From: Cyanobacteria bacterium OH_CDB_20
GTDB lineage: Bacteria; Cyanobacteriota; Vampirovibrionia; Gastranaerophilales; Gastranaerophilaceae
Direction: 5' to 3'
Length of the DNA: 64,000 nucleotides
Assembly: GCA_023415935.1 (NCBI GenBank)
Contig: JAEZIX010000026.1
Location: 66,261 to 130,260 of the forward strand
Positions 9,658 to 17,660 of the stretch are shown here, piece by piece (within the stretch, counting starts at the first letter, position 1; the number at the start of each line of letters is the position of its first letter). The translations under genes were made by a program, and so were the position numbers. The notes beneath the pieces are model-generated. The model was not told the origin of the DNA and searched no databases. It saw only the letters and a list, made by a program, of their open reading frames with translations.

Positions 9658-11400
9658 TTATAAGTTTTGTTTGAGAACTTCAAGTCCGGATTTTTCTATG
9701 TCAGGAGTATTTATCTCAAAGACATGAACTCTTGATGAACCCAAATCAACTCTTAGCTTATCATTGTCAGCTTGTACTGTACTTGGATCGCCGTAGTTAG
9801 GAAGTTCGTTAGTAAGTTTTTCAGTTGATTTTAGTCCAGGTATTTGGATTACACCGGTTTGTCTGCCATCAATGTCTCTATTTGCAACAACAAGTATTGT
9901 TTTTCCGTTTAGATGTCTTGCAAATGCGATAATTCTGTCATCCGGATTATCTGTTTTTAATGGGATAAATGAACCTTTTGTGATGATATCTTCATATTTT
10001 TTTCTCATTTCCATAGCAGATTTGAAGAAATCGCCAACTTCAGGATGATCTCCGATTAAAGGTCTAGACGCGTTGAAAATATCAGGTCTTCCGTGGTGGA
10101 CTGTGCATTCATGGTTATCTGTTTTTGTTTCAGGGTCTGTTTTTCCTTCAAAATCGTACAAATAATCATCACCTGATTGATATCCATCCATCATGTAAGG
10201 ATTTAACATAGGTAATGTTGCTTGCATGCCTGAAACTAGGTTAATGAAATTAGGGCCGCCGTTGAACATCAAGGATATATCATCGTGAGTGCCGAAAGAA
10301 CCGATTAAAGACTTACCTTTTTCAAGATCTTTTGACATTTCAAGGTTTTGTTTTACATAATCATGTAGTTGACCTGCTTTTGTCCATTCGTGGAATATAT
10401 GGTATTGGCCATAATAGCTGTCAAAACCTGCTTTTAAAGCATCTTCAGGTCTATCATAATTCATATTGATTTGCGGAGAAGCATCTTCATATGTATAACT
10501 TTCTGCAAGCCAAGCAAATTCAGGATCTTTTGATCTTGAGTAAGGAATTATTATATCCCAGAATTGGGTTGGTTTTGTTCTTGAAACGTCAGCACGGATG
10601 CCGTCAAATCCAAGATCTACACACATATCAACATATTTTCTATGTAAATCAACTAAACCAGGATTCAATTCTTTTTTAGTTTCATCTTTCCAAGGATTGA
10701 ACATTCTGATGTCGTTCCATCCGCCAGGAGTCTTTGGTACGCCGTTTCTTTCGAATGCCATAAGGTCAGGTCTTTCTTTGAACAAGTCAAAAGAAGCACA
10801 ACTAGGTAAGTCAAGCATTACAGATATACCGCGTTTGTGAGCTTCGTCAATAAATGTTTTTAATTGTTCTTCAACCGGTCTTGGATCTTTAGGATCTGCT
10901 AATTCAGGATCAATTTTCAAGAAATCTGCAGGTGAATACAATGAACCTGCTGTTCCAAAAGCATTTTCCTTTCCAGGAGGGTGAATTGGAAGCATATGGA
11001 TTGTGTTTATTCCTAATTTATTTAATTCATCAAGTCTTTCGATTGCATTAATAAAAGTACCTTTTTGGTCTTTATCGCCTCTTATAAGTTCATTTCCATC
11101 AACGTTTTTTGCATTGAAACTTCTAGGAATAATTCCCATAATTACGGCTTGATTATTTTGGAAAGTTGTTCTTAAGTGGTTGTTCCAGCCGGTTCTTTTA
11201 TGTGCAGGAGTTTCGTTTACTTTGTTTATTGAAACACTTGCATTTATTCCGGATTGGTTCAAATATTGTTGTAGCAAATTGGAAGATTCTTCAGTTGGCT
11301 GTTTAACCTCAACTGCAGGAACAGGTTGATTTTGAACTACCGGTTTTTGTAATTCCGCAGTTTGATTTACAGGAGTGAATTTGTCTATGAAGTTTGCCAT
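9658..11400 (-). CDS. GH13 alpha-amylase-family enzyme, cytoplasmic
   Basis: A 580-aa protein without a signal peptide. About 80 low-complexity N-terminal residues (Pro/Gln/Val-rich) precede a (beta/alpha)8 barrel with the four GH13 regions: D-L-P-S near 197-200, G-I-R-A-D-V with the nucleophile Asp271, A-E-S with the acid Glu300, and G-T-H-D-D with the stabiliser Asp373. Region I has Ser where most amylases have Asn-His, so subfamily and specificity are uncertain (amylase, glucanotransferase or maltosyltransferase are possible). Its ATG overlaps the TAA of the 1231-aa gene as TAATG, so the enzyme is coupled to two membrane proteins. An intracellular alpha-glucan role is inferred. Confidence 0.8.
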   Translation of the reverse strand: MANFIDKFTPVNQTAELQKPVVQNQPVPAVEVKQPTEESSNLLQQYLNQSGINASVSINKVNETPAHKRTGWNNHLRTTFQNNQAVIMGIIPRSFNAKNVDGNELIRGDKDQKGTFINAIERLDELNKLGINTIHMLPIHPPGKENAFGTAGSLYSPADFLKIDPELADPKDPRPVEEQLKTFIDEAHKRGISVMLDLPSCASFDLFKERPDLMAFERNGVPKTPGGWNDIRMFNPWKDETKKELNPGLVDLHRKYVDMCVDLGFDGIRADVSRTKPTQFWDIIIPYSRSKDPEFAWLAESYTYEDASPQINMNYDRPEDALKAGFDSYYGQYHIFHEWTKAGQLHDYVKQNLEMSKDLEKGKSLIGSFGTHDDISLMFNGGPNFINLVSGMQATLPMLNPYMMDGYQSGDDYLYDFEGKTDPETKTDNHECTVHHGRPDIFNASRPLIGDHPEVGDFFKSAMEMRKKYEDIITKGSFIPLKTDNPDDRIIAFARHLNGKTILVVANRDIDGRQTGVIQIPGLKSTEKLTNELPNYGDPSTVQADNDKLRVDLGSSRVHVFEINTPDIEKSGLEVLKQNL

Positions 11401-14400
11401 TATTTGTTATCTCCTTTGATTGAAGAGTCTTTTCTTCCGAAAAATAGTTCTGCTAACAATGTTGTTCCTACTAGAACAGCAGCTGCACCGCCGAACATTT
11501 TTAGCCATTTTTTAGAGTTGAATGTAGTATCGGCATGTTCTTTAATAGTATCTACTAAAGATTTTGCTACAAGTCTATGTTTGAGGTCAGGTTTTGCAGC
11601 GCCTTCAAGGCCGATTAAATCTCTACCTACGTATCTCCAGTTTGATGAAACACCGATGTAGTTGATAAAATCTTCTCTTAATTGTACTATGCCCTTTCTA
11701 AAGCTAGGGAATAAAGATTTTGTTGTTTGTTCGCCAGCTTGCTCAAGTGCTTTAACTGTAGTTCCATCGAAATCTTGTTGGTATAAGATATGCATTATTG
11801 CTCTATATTCATCGGCAGATGCAAATAGTTTTTCAGTTTGTAGGGTTATTTTTCCTTCAGTTATAGTATTTTTGATTTTTCCTATAATTTCTTCAATTCT
11901 GCCATTGTCATAATTGCTCATTGAATCTGCTATATTTGCCCAGAATAATCTGTTGTCTTCATAGTCTCTTAATGCGTTGCTTAAGGCATCTTTTTGTTTG
12001 TTATTTCTTACAAAATCAAGCAGGAAGCCTTTTAGTTTTTCAGCGTCGTTATATTTCGCTAGTTTTTCTGAAATCAAGTTTGTGATTTTTGCTTCGATTT
12101 GAGCAATATCATCATTAGCTAAAGAACGGTTAATTTCTTCAATGATGTATTCTGTATTTTTTCTATTCTCAGCTGAAGACCATTTCGCGTCAGAAATGCT
12201 TTGTAATGCTTTGTGGTATTCGCTTGCTAGTTTTATTTTTCTTCCGAAAACACCTTCAAGTGCTTCACGAATATCAGATCTTCCTTGAGCAGGAGCTAAT
12301 ATTTGTCCGATATGACCTTTTGCAAAACCTTTTTTCACGTAATCAAGAGCTTCTTCAGTTATTTGTGCCAATTCTTCATCTTTTTGTTTTTGTCCAAGTT
12401 TGTCTTCTACTAGAGACTTAACAAGTCCTTTTCTTTTTTCGACATCTGAACAGCACATTATTCTTCCAAGTTCATCTGCTACAGAATCACCATTTGCTTG
12501 GAATAGCTCTTGTGCCAAGCTTCCCATTGGAGGGAAATTTGCTATTGTTTTTGCAAGGCTAGAAACATTTTTGGTTCTTTGGATATATTCAACAGCATCT
12601 TTAGTTAAATCTTCTATATATTTTGCATCGTTAGATCCTGCAAATTGTTCTTTTATAAGAGTTCTGACAGCTTGTTCTCTTTGAGCAATATCTTGAGTGC
12701 CCATAATTTCATCAACTTGTTTGATAATCCATTCAGCTTTTCCACTGTCATCTTTCATCAAGCGGTATAGCTTTTGAGTTAAGTTAGGTTCTTTTTTAAT
12801 AGTATCAAATTCATTAACCAAAGCATCTGCTGATACATTTCTGGTTACATACTCTTTTACTAAAGCGTCTAATTTTGATAAACTATCAATTCTTGCTTGG
12901 CTAGGCGCAGGGTATTTTTCTGCCAATAATTTCTTAATTTCTTGTTCTCTTTCTTCTGGTGTAGCAAGACCCATAATTTCATCAAATTTTTGAATTAGTT
13001 CTTTAATTTTAGCTTTTTCTTTATCATCAGCAGTAACATCTACTGACATCATAGCTAATCTTTGAACTAATTTATGTTCTCCAGCTGTTTCACGTAACAT
13101 GCTAACTTTTAAGTCGCGGTTTTTAACTTCACCTTTCTTTCTGCCAGAAACGCTTCCTAGCATTTCTTCCCATAAGAATTCTTGAATTTGGCGAGGTGAT
13201 GCATTTAATCCGTCGATATGACCACCAAGTGCTCTTAATTGTTTTTCAACAGTTCCTGAGTTAATTCTTTTAAATACATCAAGTGATTCAAACATTCTGT
13301 AGAAGCAAGCTCTTGCTCCTAGCATTTCGTAGTCAACCATTTGTTCTAAGGCATTTTTAAGTGAGCCAACAGTAGTTGTGCGAAGACCTTTTTCAATATC
13401 TTGACCTACAAATGTTTCTGCGATGTCGCCAAAACCTGCATTTTTAAATTTTGTTGCTGCATCGCCAGTAGCACTGCCTATTGCTGCTTTTACTGTTTCT
13501 TCAAAACTTTTACCAGAGATAGGATCTATTAATCTTGTTGAAAGAGTTTGGTCATATTCTTCAATTGCAGCTGCCATTTGTTGTATAGCATTTTCATATT
13601 CGCCGTGTTCAGTTTTTGAAAGTGCTTCAAGTTTGCTGACAAGAAGATTTTTTGTATCCATTCCGCCTGCTTTTGCCTTAATTATATCATCCTTATTTAT
13701 GCCAAGAATTTCAAAGAATTTGTTATTAACTTTTCCCCATTGATGTGCAATGAAAGAATCCGGAGTTTGTGCAACTCTAGCATTTATATATTCTTGGAAT
13801 ACAGCTCTGTCTGCATTGAAGTTTGCAAATAAATCAGACATTTTTGTTAATTCAGCCTTGCGAGCGTTTACGGTTAAAGCTCTTGAGATTGGTGTTTGCA
13901 TTCTTAAAGAGTTTGATAGATTTTCTTTTAATGCTTCTCTTTCAAGCAATGATACTTCTTCTCCGCAACGACCCATGATTTCTGAGATAACAGATTCAGT
14001 TGCTTGTTCGTATGGTTTTCCTGAAGATAAAGTTGTTTCTATGATTTCTTTAAATTCTTTAGAGTTAATACCCGTAATATCAAATAGCTCTTCATTATCT
14101 TCAAGTAAGCCTGCGATAGCTTTCTCGTTTAATGTTAATAAAGGTGCTCCTGACATTGATTTTAATTGTTTTATAATACCATCGCGGCAAGAAGGTAAAT
14201 CAACTGAAAGATCATTGGCAACACTGTTTATGACTTCTTCTGTCATTTCTTTGTCACCATATGTTTTAAAAATTCTTTCAAGATTTTCTTTTGCTGCAGT
14301 TGATGCTTTTTTATATTCTTCTGCTTGGATTTCTTGCTTTTTGATAGGATCCATTAATTCTGATAAATTTTTAGAAGATTTATCAAGGCGAGTCTTTAAT

Positions 14401-15095
14401 TGTTTTTGAGCTATAGGTTTTTCAGCTCCAGAACATATTAGTGAACTCATAATCGGTGTAGCAAAACCTGCTGTCATCATCCATAGAGTATTTCCTTGGA
14501 CAGCGATTTTTTGTGCAGTTGCTTTAATTGCGTCATTTCTATTTGGAAGGTCTCTGCTTATACCATTTTTATCACCAATTTTATCTAGTTCTTCTTGAGA
14601 AACTAGAGACCAAGGAACATATTTAGGGTCTTGGAAGAATAACTTTTTACGATTTTCACTATCTTGGTATTTGCGGTGTATATCAACACCGGTTCTTAAT
14701 TTTAAAGGTAATTGTATAAATAATTTAGGCCATAATGCCATTGATGCGAAGAAACTTCCAAAACCTACAAATTCCATTGTTTTGCTTAATTTTAGAGGGT
14801 TTTTCATAAACAAATAAGTGGCAATAGCAAGAGAACCTACTTTCATGCCGACATCATTCATTCTGCCAAGGTTGTGGTCATTAGATTTTCCTCTGACGCC
14901 TTTGCCGATATTTACTACATCTTTGCCTAAATCTTTTGCATATTGGATAGGTGAGCCAAAAATTCTGCTTGGCAAAAGAGTTCCTTTGTCAACAAAAGGT
15001 TGAATACGATTTGCTGTGTTTATATCAAGCGGAGCAGCAGCTTGCGTATTATTTGTTTTAACTTTACTTAAATATGAAACCAACAAGTCTGCCAT
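11400..15095 (-). CDS. Large lineage-specific helical membrane protein (1231 aa)
   Basis: The ATG at 15095 is chosen because it has an AAAGGAAAGGTG ribosome-binding site and overlaps the upstream stop as TAATG; a longer in-frame extension to 15278 overlaps the upstream gene and is poor in composition. The N-terminal ~260 residues carry hydrophobic segments and a block (L-P-L-K-L-R-T-G-V-D) resembling Y-P-I-K-L-R-Y-G-L-D in the preceding 353-aa protein. Most of the rest is charged, helical, Glu/Lys-rich sequence with loosely repeated units ending in I-K-E-L/L-I-K-E motifs. A last hydrophobic segment near the C-terminus (A-A-A-V-L-V-G-T-T-L-L) suggests a membrane anchor. No known family is recognised. 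It sits between a membrane paralogue and a GH13 enzyme. Confidence 0.75.
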   Translation of the reverse strand: MADLLVSYLSKVKTNNTQAAAPLDINTANRIQPFVDKGTLLPSRIFGSPIQYAKDLGKDVVNIGKGVRGKSNDHNLGRMNDVGMKVGSLAIATYLFMKNPLKLSKTMEFVGFGSFFASMALWPKLFIQLPLKLRTGVDIHRKYQDSENRKKLFFQDPKYVPWSLVSQEELDKIGDKNGISRDLPNRNDAIKATAQKIAVQGNTLWMMTAGFATPIMSSLICSGAEKPIAQKQLKTRLDKSSKNLSELMDPIKKQEIQAEEYKKASTAAKENLERIFKTYGDKEMTEEVINSVANDLSVDLPSCRDGIIKQLKSMSGAPLLTLNEKAIAGLLEDNEELFDITGINSKEFKEIIETTLSSGKPYEQATESVISEIMGRCGEEVSLLEREALKENLSNSLRMQTPISRALTVNARKAELTKMSDLFANFNADRAVFQEYINARVAQTPDSFIAHQWGKVNNKFFEILGINKDDIIKAKAGGMDTKNLLVSKLEALSKTEHGEYENAIQQMAAAIEEYDQTLSTRLIDPISGKSFEETVKAAIGSATGDAATKFKNAGFGDIAETFVGQDIEKGLRTTTVGSLKNALEQMVDYEMLGARACFYRMFESLDVFKRINSGTVEKQLRALGGHIDGLNASPRQIQEFLWEEMLGSVSGRKKGEVKNRDLKVSMLRETAGEHKLVQRLAMMSVDVTADDKEKAKIKELIQKFDEIMGLATPEEREQEIKKLLAEKYPAPSQARIDSLSKLDALVKEYVTRNVSADALVNEFDTIKKEPNLTQKLYRLMKDDSGKAEWIIKQVDEIMGTQDIAQREQAVRTLIKEQFAGSNDAKYIEDLTKDAVEYIQRTKNVSSLAKTIANFPPMGSLAQELFQANGDSVADELGRIMCCSDVEKRKGLVKSLVEDKLGQKQKDEELAQITEEALDYVKKGFAKGHIGQILAPAQGRSDIREALEGVFGRKIKLASEYHKALQSISDAKWSSAENRKNTEYIIEEINRSLANDDIAQIEAKITNLISEKLAKYNDAEKLKGFLLDFVRNNKQKDALSNALRDYEDNRLFWANIADSMSNYDNGRIEEIIGKIKNTITEGKITLQTEKLFASADEYRAIMHILYQQDFDGTTVKALEQAGEQTTKSLFPSFRKGIVQLREDFINYIGVSSNWRYVGRDLIGLEGAAKPDLKHRLVAKSLVDTIKEHADTTFNSKKWLKMFGGAAAVLVGTTLLAELFFGRKDSSIKGDNK

Positions 15096-16156
15096 TAGCA
15101 AATCACCTTTCCTTTTGTTTCGTCTATTACAGGAGTGGATGCCATTTTGTTTGCTTTGTGTTTTTTGAAGTCTACAAGTGTAACTATGTTGCCGAGGAGT
15201 GTTAATCCAGCAGCTGCAAGTATTAGACTTCTGCCTGCAATTTTTAATTTTTTGCTGGCTTGCTCGCCACCATTCCATAGTAATTTTGCACTATCTTTGA
15301 ACATTTTACCTAAATCAGAAATTGATTCGGTAATGCGTTTTTTACCATATAGGCCGCCTTTAACTCCTAGGTTTTCCCAAGGTTTTTGAGCTGCAAGCGC
15401 AACTCCTGTTGCTGCCCAAAGGTAAGGAACTGTATAAGTAAATGTTTTGGCTTTCGTGCTTATTTCTTTGATTTTTTCTTTTACATATTGGTCTGAATCT
15501 TTGCTTTTAGGAATGCCCATTTTTTTTCCGAGCATATCGTAATAAGAATTCATTTCTTTGCCGTAGTAAGGGTTGTTATAAAGTAAATCTGTACGAGCGA
15601 AATCAACACTTTCAAATACTTTATGGTTTTCGAAAGCGATTAAATTTTTATCATCTTTAGATTCTGGTAATTCGTCGATTTTTTGGCGGACAGGAAGGTT
15701 TAAATCCAATCCATATCTTAGTTTTATAGGATATTCAATTAACTTTTTAGATAAAGTTTTTGCTGCCGCATATAAAACAACGCCAACAGCCATTTGCTTC
15801 CCTCTTTTAGAAGCACTCTTCATTGAAGGAGCATTATAGAATTTTGAAGCAGCGTTGAAAACGGCAATTAACATGCCGCTACCGATAAGATAAGGAACTG
15901 TTCCCATTGCTAAAAATTCATAAAAATCGGCGTTTTTGCTGCCTTTAAACCCTTTTATCGGGTAATCAATAAATGCTTTTTTAATTTTTTCTGCATTCAT
16001 TTTTGCAGATGTTAAAATAGGATGCTTTTCTCTCTCATAGCTGAGAACTCTATCCTTTACGTGAGGCACAGCTTTTTTATCATCATTTTCATCATGATTT
16101 TGTTTAAAAGCTATTTTCCCGTAACTTTGGCCCATAGATCTTATAGGATACAACAT
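15095..16156 (-). CDS. Lineage-specific multi-pass membrane protein (353 aa)
   Basis: First gene of the leftward three-gene operon, preceded by GAGGG just ahead of its ATG. Hydrophobic segments lie at about residues 84-107, 120-135, 240-256 and 315-335, with a basic, hydrophilic N-terminus containing S-Y-G-K-I-A-F-K, reminiscent of the F-K part of the N-terminal motif of other proteins here. A central block (Y-P-I-K-L-R-Y-G-L-D) is shared with the next gene, so the two are probably paralogous in their membrane parts. Its TAA overlaps the next ATG. No enzymatic motif was seen and no named family is recognised. Confidence 0.75.
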   Translation of the reverse strand: MLYPIRSMGQSYGKIAFKQNHDENDDKKAVPHVKDRVLSYEREKHPILTSAKMNAEKIKKAFIDYPIKGFKGSKNADFYEFLAMGTVPYLIGSGMLIAVFNAASKFYNAPSMKSASKRGKQMAVGVVLYAAAKTLSKKLIEYPIKLRYGLDLNLPVRQKIDELPESKDDKNLIAFENHKVFESVDFARTDLLYNNPYYGKEMNSYYDMLGKKMGIPKSKDSDQYVKEKIKEISTKAKTFTYTVPYLWAATGVALAAQKPWENLGVKGGLYGKKRITESISDLGKMFKDSAKLLWNGGEQASKKLKIAGRSLILAAAGLTLLGNIVTLVDFKKHKANKMASTPVIDETKGKVIC

Positions 16157-16254
16157 TTCGCCCTCATTACACTTTACTTATGCTATTAATTAAATGCTCC
16201 AAAATTCATGTTGTTGCTAGAAAAATGAACTTTTTTAAGTAAATTTTACATAAC

Positions 16255-16671
16255 TTAATAAGTCAATTGAAGAACAACAGTTCTGGTGCGGGGCTTATTA
16301 TCAAAATCCACTAAAACTACTTGTTGCCAGGTTCCCAGGTACAGCGAATTGTTTATAACAGGAATTGTAATGGAATTCCCAATTAATGCTGCTCTAAGAT
16401 GTGCAGCACCATTTCCATCTTGCCATTTTTGATTATGAAAATAATCTTTGTTCATTGGGATAATTGTTTCCAGAACTTCTGGCAAGTCTTTAACAAGGCC
16501 GGGTTCAAATTCCAGTGATGTAATAGATGCAGTACTTCCTATTACATAGACAGACGCATTTGCAGAGTTTACGCCGCTTAGGTTTACAATATCATTAAGT
16601 TTATTCGTGATGTCAATGATATCCGTAAAACCCTTTGTCGATACATTAAATTTTTCAGTGATAATTGTCAT
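16255..16671 (-). CDS. yjbQ: YjbQ-family protein (UPF0047)
   Basis: A 138-aa member of the YjbQ family: conserved segments T-A-S-I-T-S-L-E-F-E-P, N-G-A-A-H-L-R-A-A-L-I-G-N-S and L-Y-L-G-T-W-Q-Q-V-V-L-V-D-F-D, including the conserved His, Glu and Asp residues of the trimeric active site. Family members have weak thiamine-phosphate synthase activity, but the physiological role is unsettled. It is monocistronic and leftward; a TATACT -10-like hexamer lies upstream. Confidence 0.85.
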   Translation of the reverse strand: MTIITEKFNVSTKGFTDIIDITNKLNDIVNLSGVNSANASVYVIGSTASITSLEFEPGLVKDLPEVLETIIPMNKDYFHNQKWQDGNGAAHLRAALIGNSITIPVINNSLYLGTWQQVVLVDFDNKPRTRTVVLQLTY

Positions 16672-16898
16672 ATAACCCCTGCATTTAATTTAGTATAATT
16701 CTCAAAAAAATACAACTGAATAGTTGGTTAAATTATTTTCTAAAAGAGTGTAAAAATTTATCAATTTAAGTAAATAATTTTATATGAAATACTTAATTTT
16801 TCTTGCTAAAAATCGAAAACAGCTTTAAAATAATCCTATGTAGATAAAAATATCTTTGTATTTATTATTTACAAGTTTAACTAATTAAGGAGAAACCC
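16672..16898. promoter_or_regulatory. Divergent intergenic region
   Basis: This 227-base A+T-rich region lies between leftward yjbQ and rightward zinc-ribbon gene and should hold both promoters. The + strand gene has a strong AAGGAG site. No open frame, tRNA or strong hairpin was seen. Confidence 0.4.
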
Positions 16899-17162
16899 AT
16901 GTACCAAGACGAAAAGCTCGCATGTGAAGATTGTGGTTGTGAATTTGTGTTTACTATCGGTGAACAAGAATTCTACGCAGAAAAAGGGCTTGTAAACAAA
17001 CCAAAACGTTGTCCAGAATGCAGAAAAAACAGACGTCAAAAAACAAGAAAAAAATTGTATGATGTTGTTTGTTCTAAATGCGGTTGTGAAACAAAAGTTC
17101 CATTTAAACCGATTCCGGGCAAAGAAGTTTATTGCAAAGATTGTTATTCAAAAAATGCATAA
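16899..17162 (+). CDS. Zinc-ribbon protein with two CxxC pairs-of-pairs
   Basis: An 87-aa basic protein with two small zinc sites. The N-terminal one is C-E-D-C-G-C ... C-P-E-C-R-K-N-R-R (zf-trcl-type ribbon), and the C-terminal one is C-S-K-C-G-C followed after about 17 residues by C-K-D-C, the CxxC-x17-CxxC arrangement. The junction is strongly basic (R-R-Q-K-T-R-K-K), which suggests nucleic-acid contact, but function is unknown. An AAGGAG ribosome-binding site precedes the ATG, and an intrinsic terminator follows 20 bases after the stop, so it is monocistronic. Confidence 0.85.
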   Translation: MYQDEKLACEDCGCEFVFTIGEQEFYAEKGLVNKPKRCPECRKNRRQKTRKKLYDVVCSKCGCETKVPFKPIPGKEVYCKDCYSKNA

Positions 17163-17182
17163 TTTATTTGTTTAATAACAAA

Positions 17183-17212
17183 AGAGAGTACCTTTTGGCA
17201 CTCTCTTTTTTT
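17183..17212. terminator. Intrinsic terminator after the zinc-ribbon gene
   Basis: Stem AGAGAGT-A-CC / GG-C-ACTCTCT with a TTTT loop and one internal mismatch, followed by a T run on the + strand. The A-rich upstream side (T-rich on the other strand) means it may also stop the convergent 54-aa peptide gene. Confidence 0.85.
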
Positions 17213-17242
17213 AATCTTTTTGTTAAACGATATCTGTAAGAA

Positions 17243-17407
17243 TTAAGCTATTGCAGAAAAACTTCCGCCTGATGATCCTGAAGAGCATCCTCCGCCTGAA
17301 AAAGCGACTGTGCCTGTTGTTTCTGCCGATTTTGCTGATGCAACTGTACCTGTTGTTTCTGCTGATTTTACTGGTGTCATTACCGGTTTGTTTACAAATA
17401 TGCCCAT
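17243..17407 (-). CDS. 54-aa Gly/Ser/Cys peptide, RiPP-precursor-like
   Basis: A short leftward gene with a clear AAGGAGC ribosome-binding site 5 bases ahead of ATG and a TAA stop. The product starts M-G-I-F-V-N-K-P-V-M-T-P, contains the eight-residue unit S-A-E-T-T-G-T-V twice (separated by 5 residues), and ends with a Gly/Ser/Cys stretch (G-G-G-C-S-S-G-S-S-G-G-S-F-S-A-I-A). There is one Cys and no signal peptide. A charged, repeated leader followed by a small Gly/Ser/Cys core is the shape of precursors of ribosomally made, modified peptides, but no maturase, protease or exporter is adjacent. Alternatives are a structural peptide or phase-specific small protein. Confidence 0.65.
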   Translation of the reverse strand: MGIFVNKPVMTPVKSAETTGTVASAKSAETTGTVAFSGGGCSSGSSGGSFSAIA

Positions 17408-17528
17408 GTTTTGCTCCTTATATAATTCTTATCTATTATTTATCTCTTACATATATATAAAAACATTTTTGAAATCCTGATTTCAAAGAGTGTTTTTTTC
17501 GTTACATTTGTTAATAATAAGTTTTTAT

Positions 17529-17660
17529 ATGTCGAAGTTCTCTAATATCAATCTTGTACAGGTATATGTGACAAATGGTAAAGAAAAATTTCCTAAATTA
17601 GCAAAAAAAAATAAAACCATGCATTTGAACATAAAAGACATTGTGAGAGAAATGGTATGA
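17529..17660 (+). CDS. Possible 43-aa upstream ORF coupled to the DHH gene
   Basis: Opens with ATG in the divergent region and ends with a TGA that overlaps the ATG of the DHH gene (ATGA). The product is basic (many Lys) and ends I-K-D-I-V-R-E-M-V. There is no strong ribosome-binding site, so this may be a chance frame; the stop/start overlap is the main argument for it. Confidence 0.3.
   Translation: MSKFSNINLVQVYVTNGKEKFPKLAKKNKTMHLNIKDIVREMV

Noticed and set aside
15096..15278. N-terminal extension of the 1231-aa protein
   Set aside because: Overlaps the upstream gene, has atypical Cys/Arg-rich composition and lacks a ribosome-binding site; the ATG at 15095 is better.
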